From Aralia elata (Eukaryota; Streptophyta; Magnoliopsida; Apiales; Araliaceae): a stretch of DNA of 64,000 nucleotides. A program made the translations under genes and the position numbers. The DNA lies in the NCBI GenBank assembly GCA_034770075.1, contig CM068377.1:72243358-72307357 (forward strand). Reading direction: 5' to 3'. Shown here piece after piece: positions 55,942 to 64,000 of the stretch. The notes below the pieces were generated by a model. It ran no database searches. It was given only the letters and a program-made list of their open reading frames with translations, and was not told the origin of the DNA. How positions within the stretch are numbered: position 1 is the stretch's first letter; every line of letters starts with the position of its first letter.

Positions 55942-58900
55942 CCCTGTTTGGATATCACTGGTTTCCGGGTCCAATTATCGATAGTCAGGTCAGATGAAAT
56001 CCGCTGGATAAAGGAGGGCCTCACATCGGACACCTCCCCGATGATTACGGATACGTCGCCCGAGTCCTTCTCCATATCTTCTCCAGGAATAATCAGCCCT
56101 GCCCAATCGATGACAGGTACAACTTGTTGGGCTCCCGGTGGTGTGATAACATTCGTCCCCTCCTTACTGCTTGTTGATTGTCCGGGGATATAGCATTTGG
56201 TTTCGAACTCTTTTGCGACCTCCCGCAGGAAACTTTCCCTCCGGGCCGACTCATTACATGTGGGGGTTAACTCTTCATTCCCTGCCCCAATCACAGGTCC
56301 GCTGATCCCCTGCTTATTGTCGACTTTGGTCACTGGACTGCCAACTAGTCGAATCGGAGTCGCACCCTGACGGTGTCCCCGTACTGCGCCCACATGGTAT
56401 CCCAATCCTGCTTTGCCTATCTGCTGTGGTAGGTGGATGGGCTCGGTGATTCCCTGACTGCTTTTCCCTAGTCCCTGTCCAGGTTGGAAGTTCATTTTTA
56501 TCATTTCCCGCGCCACAAAGGTGAGTTCCGAAGAGACCCTTGGTTTCACAGCTGGAGCCCCCAGGCATCTATAATGGGGAGTGCTAATCTCTAGTGCTTG
56601 AAAGCTGGCAGGCGCCGCTGTCTCATCCACATTGATTACTGGTAGGCCACTCCTGGGAGGAGAAGGGTCATCACATTCGGCCGAGATTGTTACCAGATTC
56701 CCATCGATGATCAACTTGATTTGTTGGTGGAGCGTGGAAGGAACTGCCCCGGCCATGTGTATCCACGGCCTCCCTAACAGCAGGTTGTAGCTTGCCGTAA
56801 TATCTAGGACTTGGAAGGATATATCAAAAGTACAGGGCCCTATCTCCACTGGCAATTCTATCTCTCCGATGGTATCCCTCCGGGATCCGTCAAAAGCCCG
56901 AACCACCACATGACTGGCCCGTAGGCGCTTGAGACTGATGTTCATTTTCTTCAGCGTGCTGAGAGGACATATATTCAATGCCGATCCCCCGTCGATCAGC
57001 ACCCCATTCATGACATATCCTGAGGAGATTACCGCGATGTGTAGCGGTTTTCGGTGCCCCCTTCCCTCTTTGGGAATGTCCTCCTCCGTAAAGGATATTG
57101 CATCGGTTTCCAATAAGTGGCCTATCAGCTGGCCGAAACCCTCCTCACTAATTTCTTTGGACACAAATGCCTCCTCCAGAACCTTCATCAGGGTTTTGCA
57201 ATGCTCACTAGATGACAACACCAAGTCCATGACTGATGTTAGGGTTGATTCCTCATTTAAAATCTGGATCCCCCTCGTTTCTGGGTGATCCATCCTTTTC
57301 AAAAACTCTATGGCCCTTTCCTCGGAAACCTCCTCATTTTTTCTCTTTTGGCTCTCAAGGACTTGCCCGGGAAGATATAAGGGGTTCCCCTTGGTCGTCA
57401 CGGAAGCACAACTGGCCGCTTCCTCTGGTATTCCCCCATAATTCCATGGTACAGTTTTCAGACTACCGATGGGGAGCTGCGGCCTTGCTGCAAGGATGAT
57501 GGGCCTCGGAGCCGTCAATTTGACAGGTCCCTCCATGTTATTCGTACTTACCCCTATCAACCTGATGGGCGCTCCCCGTGCATCCCCATGATCATGTATC
57601 ATGTTGATCATCTCTTCAACTTTCTGCACATAGTTCAACCTTGGCGGCCCCCCAGCCTCACTTGCCTCCGTCACATTAACTCCCCCCCCATCATGTCTTG
57701 GCAAGGGATTTGCCTTAACATTCGGGGAGTCCGGTTGTTCCACCACAATCTCTCCACTGTCTATCATGTTTTGAATTCGATGCTTCAACGTCCAACAATC
57801 TTGAGTATCATGGCCAGGGGAACTGGAGTGGTATGCACATCGCTTGCTCGGGTCAAACCTTCTACCCTTTGGGTCACTCGGGGGTGCCAAACCAACAATC
57901 TTCTTTTGGGCTACTAATACCGCTAATACTCGTTCAAGCGGCTCCCCGAGCGGGGTGAACACTCGGTTTTGCGAGGCCTCATATCTTCTTCGCCCCTCTG
58001 TCCTTTGATCTGTGAAGTTTGGCTGACGGGATGGCCCTCCCCTCTGTACCTGAACCGGAAGATGACTTTCTGTTTTTCTGGATGACCCCTGTAAGATGAG
58101 GGAAACATCCTCTTCCTTCTTCTTTTGGACCCTCCGGGAAGTGCTGCCATAGTTTCCATTCTGTATTTGCTCGGCAGCAGTTTCTAAAGCAGTAAGATCC
58201 CGGATTTTACCCGATTTCAACCCCATGTCAACCATCTCTCCATGTTTAATCATTTCAGCAAAGGGTCTTCCAATCCCCGAGATGACCCGCTCATAATACG
58301 GTGCCTCCTGAATGTCTACAAAGGTCATTACCATCTCTGATTCGCTCATCGGGGGGGTTACCTGTGCGGCCATGCCCCTCCATCGTTGCGCATATTCCCT
58401 GAAGGATTCCCTAGGCTGTTTTTTAACCTTTGTCATTTGGTACCTGTCAAGAGCCATCTGGGCCTGAAAGCTGTATTGGGTTAAGAAAGTATGGGCCAAT
58501 TCCTCCCAGTTGTGGATTCGGGCGTTGTCGAGGCGAGCATACCAGATTCTTGCCTCCCCTGTTAAGCTTTTCTGGAATAGTTGCATTCTCAACCCCTCGT
58601 CTTCGGCATAAGACCCGAGTTCTCCAATGTATATTTTCAAGTGTGTATAGGGGTCTCCCTTTCCATTGTACTTTTCAAACTCGGGGACTTTGAACTTTTC
58701 GGGATATCTGGCTCCGGGGAAAACACATAGATCCGAATAATTAACCCTGCCCAAGGAGCCTATGCCCCTTAGAGATTGGATGGTCTCCTCCATGTGTTTC
58801 ATTTTTCTCCGAAGGTCGTCATTGTCCCCTTCTTCTGGGATAGTAATCACTGTCCTGCTAGGTATGGGAACGGCCCTTGTAATGACTGGCTCGTCCTTGA

Positions 58901-59273
58901 GTTGGGGTTGGTCATCCTTACCCAGGTTTACAACATTTTTAGGAGGGTTCTGGTCACCCCCTGGTGGTGGAATATTATGTGGTCCTTGGCTTGGCGGATC
59001 CTGTCTGAGTAGGAACTGCTCTTTTAGCATCGTGGCCATTTCCATCATCTGTTTTTTGAAGTCATCAAACTCTTCCCGAGATATGGAACTATGATTAGGA
59101 ATGTCAGCCATTTCAGATGTAGAATTTTGGGCTTTCTTAGACTGCGAACGGGTTTGAGGAGCAATCCTGCGAAACAACGGTTCGAAGTTTAGTCTTGGGG
59201 AAATGAAAGAATGGATGCATGCTAAAACCGTAACCTTTTGTGTGTTTTTGGGTTTTTTAATCTTTTTCTGCAA
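55938..59273 (-). CDS. Tat gag-protease polyprotein with G-patch
   Basis: An unbroken frame of 1111 codons. The first ATG is at 59273, but homology starts later, and the ATG at 59111 (MADIPNHSSISREEF) is an equally good start. Gag core about residues 170-350 (FPGARYPEKFKVPEFEKYNG, FREYAQRWRGMAAQV). A degenerate zinc-knuckle-like CAYHSSSPGHDTQDC lies at 479-493. Aspartic protease about 740-840, with its active site as IDGGSALN (D761; glycine where serine or threonine is usual) and flap/end LLLGRPWIHM. A G-patch-like glycine-rich stretch, FQPGQGLGKSSQGI, is at about 929-942, as in other Tat elements. Gag packages the RNA and protease matures the polyprotein. It ends with TAA at 55940-55938, which a putative intron removes. 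The long open frame contrasts with the frameshifted pol. Confidence 0.9.
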   Translation of the reverse strand: MQKKIKKPKNTQKVTVLACIHSFISPRLNFEPLFRRIAPQTRSQSKKAQNSTSEMADIPNHSSISREEFDDFKKQMMEMATMLKEQFLLRQDPPSQGPHNIPPPGGDQNPPKNVVNLGKDDQPQLKDEPVITRAVPIPSRTVITIPEEGDNDDLRRKMKHMEETIQSLRGIGSLGRVNYSDLCVFPGARYPEKFKVPEFEKYNGKGDPYTHLKIYIGELGSYAEDEGLRMQLFQKSLTGEARIWYARLDNARIHNWEELAHTFLTQYSFQAQMALDRYQMTKVKKQPRESFREYAQRWRGMAAQVTPPMSESEMVMTFVDIQEAPYYERVISGIGRPFAEMIKHGEMVDMGLKSGKIRDLTALETAAEQIQNGNYGSTSRRVQKKKEEDVSLILQGSSRKTESHLPVQVQRGGPSRQPNFTDQRTEGRRRYEASQNRVFTPLGEPLERVLAVLVAQKKIVGLAPPSDPKGRRFDPSKRCAYHSSSPGHDTQDCWTLKHRIQNMIDSGEIVVEQPDSPNVKANPLPRHDGGGVNVTEASEAGGPPRLNYVQKVEEMINMIHDHGDARGAPIRLIGVSTNNMEGPVKLTAPRPIILAARPQLPIGSLKTVPWNYGGIPEEAASCASVTTKGNPLYLPGQVLESQKRKNEEVSEERAIEFLKRMDHPETRGIQILNEESTLTSVMDLVLSSSEHCKTLMKVLEEAFVSKEISEEGFGQLIGHLLETDAISFTEEDIPKEGRGHRKPLHIAVISSGYVMNGVLIDGGSALNICPLSTLKKMNISLKRLRASHVVVRAFDGSRRDTIGEIELPVEIGPCTFDISFQVLDITASYNLLLGRPWIHMAGAVPSTLHQQIKLIIDGNLVTISAECDDPSPPRSGLPVINVDETAAPASFQALEISTPHYRCLGAPAVKPRVSSELTFVAREMIKMNFQPGQGLGKSSQGITEPIHLPQQIGKAGLGYHVGAVRGHRQGATPIRLVGSPVTKVDNKQGISGPVIGAGNEELTPTCNESARRESFLREVAKEFETKCYIPGQSTSSKEGTNVITPPGAQQVVPVIDWAGLIIPGEDMEKDSGDVSVIIGEVSDVRPSFIQRISSDLTIDNWTRKPVISKQG

Positions 59274-59886
59274 AACAACTCGTCAGCGGTTCTTTATTGA
59301 AATAATACATGCTAGATATGATTTATGCTTCCCGTGTCGTTCCCTGCAAAACACAGAGGTTAGTATTTTCTTTTGACATAAAGGGGAAGCATATATGAAT
59401 ATGTTGCAATGGAATTATGGCATTTATACGCAGAAACGTAAAAGGGCATGAAGAGACTTGTCCTGCGTTGGGTTAATCTGGGGCTGACCTATCCTAGGGT
59501 TACTCTCACGGGCTTTTCGGCATGAAGGTTCCCAAATCTTCGCAATCTACTCGTTTGAGCCCTTTCGATTGGAGCGGATTTGAGTGGTGCGTTTCCTGAG
59601 CCATCTCCGGGGAGCAGCCCCATCGAGTCCAGTAATAAGCAACCGACGGGTTCGCCTCAGGAGGAGGTACAATCTCAACATACATTCACATTCATCGTCC
59701 TCACCGTATGCAAATGATTACTTTAAGGTAAATCAATTCCATTCAATCATTCATTCATTGGACAAAAGCACACATTCACACAACAATAAGTAAAATAGGT
59801 CAACATGTTGCACGCACATACATATTCATAAATTTTTTAAGGATAGGATAGCATCAAGATTTGAAAGCGGCCTAAGCCCTCTAATG
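59274..59886 (-). other. Tat untranslated leader
   Basis: About 0.6 kb between gag and the primer site. I see no additional upstream ORF of the kind described as ORF1 in Ogre. Confidence 0.6.
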
Positions 59887-59904
59887 TCCCCAGCAGAGTC
59901 GCCA
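59887..59904 (-). other. Tat primer binding site (tRNA-Arg type)
   Basis: TGGCGACTCTGCTGGGGA on the minus strand, two bases inside the 5' LTR. It is close to the complement of a plant tRNA-Arg 3' end as I recall it, with about two mismatches; Ogre elements use tRNA-Arg. Confidence 0.7.
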
Positions 59905-59906
59905 GC

Positions 59907-62041
59907 TGTCGACGCCGGGTTTTCTCGTCTCTTGGTCCTTTTAGTCTTTTCCAATTTTAGCCCTTTCATTTAATGATGCTTTGGAAAAGGTCGGCATTGA
60001 TATCGACGGGGTTTTGAAAGATCGTGTTTTATGATGAGCCAATTAACCAGAGTCGCCAGTTGGTATATTTGAAATGGATGTACCAACTCATCCGAGTTTT
60101 CGTTTTTTTATAAATCGCTGGCTCATATGTGATTCCGAATTAATTGGTCTGCGAATCGAGATTCATAAAGTTCGGGGGCTTGCTTAAGTGAGGGGAAGGT
60201 GTTAGGCACCCCTCGACTTCCGTGAAACACGGTTACCACAATCTTGATGCTTTCCTATCCTTTAATTCATGAATGTGTGTGTGTGTGTGTGTGTGCGTGT
60301 GTGTGTGTGTGTGCCTATATGAATGTCGTGGTGGGTTTGTATGAAAGAGTCATTTGGATTTTAGGGAAAATCGTGCTTTAATTTTGAGAACGCTTCAGAA
60401 TGTCTTTCGATTTATACGAGAAAACTTGATTCTTTATAAGAAAAGGTTTGATTTTAATTGTCAAAACTATGAGATTTTCATTAGGTGTCGTTTTGGTAAA
60501 ACACGAGTTTTGTTAAACCTTGGCCAAAATAGGAATCGAGATTTATACGTTGCTTTCATAAATGATAGGCAATTTCTAGAATCTCTTTCGCCCTATGTAT
60601 CAAGGTTTAGTAAAACGTCATTTTATTTATAAAATCATTTTGTGTGGTGTTTTGGAAAACGATCTTTCTTTAGCTTTCTCGTTAGATAGGAATCGACATT
60701 CATTAACATTTCTCAAATTTTAACCTCGTGATTCTAATATCCTACTTTGATTGATTTTATGAAAATCTTATCATTTAGCTTTGAAACCAATTTCGTGTCA
60801 TAAATCAAATCAAGCATAAACACGCGTCGGGGCTATTCATGGGCATGTAAGCCATCAAAATGTCCCCGAACGCCAACAATCACAAATTTCACTATTTCGG
60901 GGCCTTAAGCACGATTCTCGCCTTAGCGTCGTTTTAAGGCCCAACGATTACATATTTACAATGAAAACTACGTCATTTCTACTTCTTACATCAAGATATG
61001 TCCATCATCGGATTGGGACCCCGGGGTCGCTTTCCTAGGCTCACAACCAAGTATCCACAAACAATCGGATATTACAAGAAAATAAACCAACCCGGATAGT
61101 CTAACAATACCAAGACATCCTAAAATAACGATTTAAAGGAATTGATACCAAATATAACACCTTAAAACACACAAAGAAATTAATAAACGAATATCATCGG
61201 GTTATTAGGAAGAGTTTTATTCCGATGGAAACTTCACTCATAATCCCTAATTCATTGTTCAATCAATAAATTACATGAAAAATTGCATCTAATTTGATCA
61301 AATGATATGATAGAAATTGATATCACAAAAGGAGATTTCACCTTGCAATTGATATCCAAATGGATGTAAACTTGATGTATTTGAATAGAATAAGGGGTGT
61401 ATTGATACAACCAAAATCAAAAGAATTGAATTCTCTCCTTTTTTCTCTCTTTTCTTCCTATTTGATTGCAAAATTTCTCTCTTTTTCCTCTCAACTTCCG
61501 TGCTCTTTTGCTGCTGGAATTTCCTTCTTCTTCCCAATTCTAAAATTTTGCTGAACCTCCTGTATGCTGCCCGAAGCGGCTTAAATAGGCTGGCCAGAGC
61601 CAGCCGCAGATCTATCTGCGGCTGGCCGCAGATGGATCTGCGGCTGGCCAGCTGGCACGCCTCCCATCGCACTCAGCTGGTAGTGCTGATTTCCTGGTTT
61701 TCGTGCTGGCGCACCCACTTGGCCGCAGATCTATCCGCGGCTGGCGGGCTTGACTTTCTTGATTTTCGTGCCACGCCTCGATTTTCGTGCCGCAACGTCG
61801 GTTTTCGTTGACAGGCTCGTGTTCTGCAGTCCGGGAATTTCCGGGAGACGTGCCACCTCATTTGGAAGTGCCTGCTTCAGACGGCTTTATTGTCACGTAA
61901 ACTTGGGTTGCCCAAAACATTGCGGCGGTGCCGGGCGCTCGCCCTTGTGCCCGCTCCTTTGCTCCCGCAAGCTGGTTCAATTGACGATTTTGCCCTCCTG
62001 TCATGATTAGTAGAAGGAAACGCAAAATTTGGGTGTCTACA
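59907..62041 (-). repeat. Tat 5' LTR
   Basis: Nearly identical to 43897-46029. Differences seen by eye are at about 59967 (C/G), 60132 (T/C), 60424 (A/G), 60867 (C/T) and 61760 (T/C), plus one GT unit. Confidence 0.95.
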
Positions 62042-63053
62042 ACAACAAAACCCAAAGGATTTAAATCAACATTTCCTTAGTTTTTCCAAAACTCATACAT
62101 TTAGTGAAACAACTCACCATTTACACAATTTCTAACCAAATTAGACCACAATACCTGTATTGTTTTCGTTTTTAAAGGTAATATCATAAACAACTCTCAA
62201 TTTACAGATAAATAAATGATTGAATCATCAATTTTTAACCCAAAGTAGACCAAAACATATATACTCCTCAAGAACACAAATTCCCAATTAAAAACTTGTT
62301 TTACAACAATCTAATTTTTGGAAATCGTTTGTAACTTACTTACAATGAATTATAAATACCTTTCAACATACATATATAACAATCATTCACAAATTCATTA
62401 ATTAAAACCCTAATTTTACAAAACTCAAGAACACAAAAAGTTAAGAGCAAAAGGGTTAAATTATTACCTTAAATCCTTGTTTAGGCTTATATAAATGATA
62501 AGAAGATGATTGGAATTGCTCTAAGAACCTCCTTTCTTCTTTCAATTTCCATAGAGAATTTTTCCTCTTCTCTCAACACACTGTGTTACAAGCTTTGGCC
62601 ATATAAAACACGTAAAAAGAAAAATGATATATGGGTTATCAGTTAAACAAAACCAAAAGGTTTTGTCACTTTAGTAAACCAAAGGCCACAATGCCATGTT
62701 TGGTAAAACCAATTTAACAATTACTAAATTATTTTTATATTCTCTTATCATAAAGTCACATGTCACACTTGTTTTATTAAATAATTCAACTAACATAACA
62801 TATTAATTTAACAAATACATTACTATTCTAATTTAATAAATCATCACCTTTCTAATTTAATTATTGAATTAAACTAGAATATTAGCGCTATAACTATCAA
62901 CAATGCTTCTAATTTAATTAACTTATTTATTTAACAAAACACCAACATAAGTTTAATTAAAACACATCTAAATAAAAATAATAAAATCAATTAAAAATAT
63001 TTATTCAACTTCAATGCATATTTCCAAATAATACAAAATTCCGGATTGTTACA
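62042..63053 (-). repeat. Element B 5' LTR, right piece
   Basis: Starts with the ACAAC duplication and continues the LTR interrupted at 43896, matching 38104-39144. It lacks about 30 bp near 62984 that are present near 39050. It ends CCGGATTGTTACA and is followed by TTAAT. Confidence 0.92.
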
Positions 63054-63058
63054 TTAAT

Positions 63059-63269
63059 TACTTATATATTGAATTTAATTTATTATATTCTTATACAAAT
63101 GTCATGTACTTTAAATCAAATAAAAGAGTTATGTCAAAAAATTAATGAAAATTAATTTTGTGGTAAGATAGATGTTATTATCATTATTGTTAAATAACTA
63201 AGTTTTCATAAAAATATATATTAACACAGTCCTTGCCTTGCACGGGAATTAGACTGGTAATATATGAAG
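63059..63269. other. AT-rich flank, possibly a degenerate Helitron end
   Basis: No gene. At 63232-63257 CCTTGCCTTGCACGGGAATT then AGACTGGT resembles the hairpin and CTAGT terminus of plant Helitrons, but with a mismatch in the stem and in the terminus. The identification is weak. Confidence 0.25.
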
Positions 63270-64000
63270 TGTTGTATCCCAAAGGCACTAAGAGATCTAG
63301 AAGGGGGGGGGGAGATTGAATAGATCCTTTAAAATTTTCTTTTAAGGAATTCTTACCAACTTATAAATTAACTAGGTTAATCTAATTATGCACAACGAAA
63401 TGATAATTTGAAAATCCCCTTCAAAGATTTAAAAGAGTCACAGTTCTGAATTTAGCACACCAGCGGAATTAAGTCACAAATAAATATAAAAGACTTTGTA
63501 GAAATGTAAGTGCAGAAAGTAAAGAAGACACAAAGAATTTTAAGTGGTTCGGAGCATAAAGATCTCCTAGTCAACTCTTTTACTATTCGACTAGATATAA
63601 TCCACTAAGGACTACTCTTTGAGTAGGTATACTCCACTAAGGATGGGCGATTACCAAGATCTGTTCACGAAGAACAGTTATAATAGATGAATTACTAAGA
63701 TTTCTTCAAGTCACTAAGACTAGTTCACACAAAACCCTTCAAGTCACTTAGACTTGATTATAAAAGGCCACTAAGACCTGAACAATCATTAAGAGAAAGA
63801 GTGATTTGGAGGTGCTACTAAGTGACTTTAAGTCCAACAGATGAAAGACTTAGCAGCTGAACAAGTCGTTACAGATCGTAGAGTAAAGTTCTTGAGAGTT
63901 GGGTAACAATTCAACTTTTGTTTTTCGTGATCGTTATTGTTGGATTAAATCTGCCTGCCTTTTAAAGACATCCTTGAGATTTTTTCGTTGAAAAGTTGTC
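63270..64000 (-). repeat. SIRE-like LTR, left part
   Basis: Starts TGTTGTATCCCAAAGGCAC and matches 30364 onward (AGATCTAGAAGG, GATTGAATAGAT, TTTAAAATTTTC). No primer site or polypurine tract adjoins its left end, so it is either the 3' LTR of a minus-strand element extending right, or a solo LTR. It runs off the window. It contains a G run of about nine (63304-63312). Confidence 0.75.

Larger units (their letters stand above)
43897..62041 (-). mobile_element. Ty3/gypsy Tat/Ogre-type element with antisense genes (18.1 kb)
   Basis: Complete element in element B's LTR with a perfect 5-bp duplication ACAAC (43892-43896 and 62042-62046). The LTRs are 2133 and 2135 bp and differ by five substitutions and one GT unit. 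Minus strand: tRNA-Arg-type primer site, gag-protease with G-patch, putative intron, reverse transcriptase, degenerate RNase H, second (archaeal-type) RNase H, integrase, 3' untranslated region, polypurine tract. The dual RNase H and primer site define the Tat branch. Plus strand: a plant-mobile-domain gene and a DUF7745-like ORF, antisense, plus a 140-bp tandem array. Three frameshifts in pol suggest mobilisation in trans or sequence errors. Confidence 0.93.
36455..63053 (-). mobile_element. Ty3/gypsy element B (Tekay/Del-type chromovirus) with nested insertions
   Basis: Minus-strand element flanked by TTAAT on both sides (36450-36454 and 63054-63058). 3' LTR 36455-39144, internal 39145-41959, 5' LTR 41960-63053. 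The 5' LTR is split by a MITE and by the 18.1 kb Tat element. Without those insertions the element is about 8.2 kb. The internal part is only 2.8 kb: gag, protease and the start of reverse transcriptase are missing, the coding sequence starting 150 nt from the primer site. The clean LTRs, primer site and polypurine tract mean it could have been copied only with proteins supplied in trans, unless the deletion came after insertion. Confidence 0.9.

Overview
This is plant nuclear DNA, almost certainly from a eudicot, and almost all of it is transposable elements nested inside one another. The evidence is LTR retrotransposons of typical plant lineages (Tekay-type chromoviruses, Athila, Tat/Ogre, Ty1/copia including a SIRE-like one), a Stowaway MITE, a Mutator-type element carrying a plant patellin (SEC14) gene piece, and a fragment of chloroplast rpoC2. 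I see no ordinary host gene, no tRNA or rRNA gene and no CRISPR array. The species cannot be read from the sequence.

Layout. 1-4863: 3' part of a plus-strand Tekay-like element with a complete 3' LTR, abutting 4864-5850, a broken minus-strand Tekay integrase. 5865-7928: truncated LTR of an old Tat element. 7929-28103: a minus-strand Ty1/copia element (C1). Its 3' LTR is split by an Athila element (8623-19191), and its RNase H is split by a solo LTR of its own family (19664-20926, TSD ccttg). C1 sits in the protease region of a SIRE-like copia element (28104-31668). 31669-36449 is AT-rich non-coding DNA holding a 1.2 kb Pack-MULE (32988-34206). 36455-63053: a minus-strand Tekay element (B; TSD ttaat) without gag. 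Its 5' LTR received a Stowaway MITE (42683-42940) and an 18.1 kb Tat/Ogre element (43897-62041; TSD acaac). 63270-64000 is the start of another SIRE-like LTR.

The Tat/Ogre element is the centrepiece. Its LTRs differ by about five substitutions and one 2-bp microsatellite step over 2.13 kb, so it is very young. On the minus strand it has a tRNA-Arg-type primer site, a 1111-codon gag-protease-G-patch ORF, a likely 170-nt in-frame intron before reverse transcriptase, a degenerate RNase H plus a second archaeal-type RNase H, and integrase. On the plus strand, antisense to these, it carries a plant-mobile-domain gene with two phase-0 GT-AG introns (48027-49998), then a DUF7745-like ORF (50213-51778). 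A ~140-bp tandem array (46256-47285) lies between them and the LTR. Pol contains three frameshifts.

Other striking items: the Pack-MULE has 205-bp terminal inverted repeats and a perfect 9-bp TSD around an open patellin fragment; a ~210-bp rpoC2 piece lies in the Athila gag; and clusters of short GC-rich palindromes, different in sequence but alike in design, lie in the LTRs or leaders of several unrelated retrotransposon families.

All boundaries and identities were read by eye. Family names come from recognised protein motifs, primer sites and LTR ends, not from a database search.
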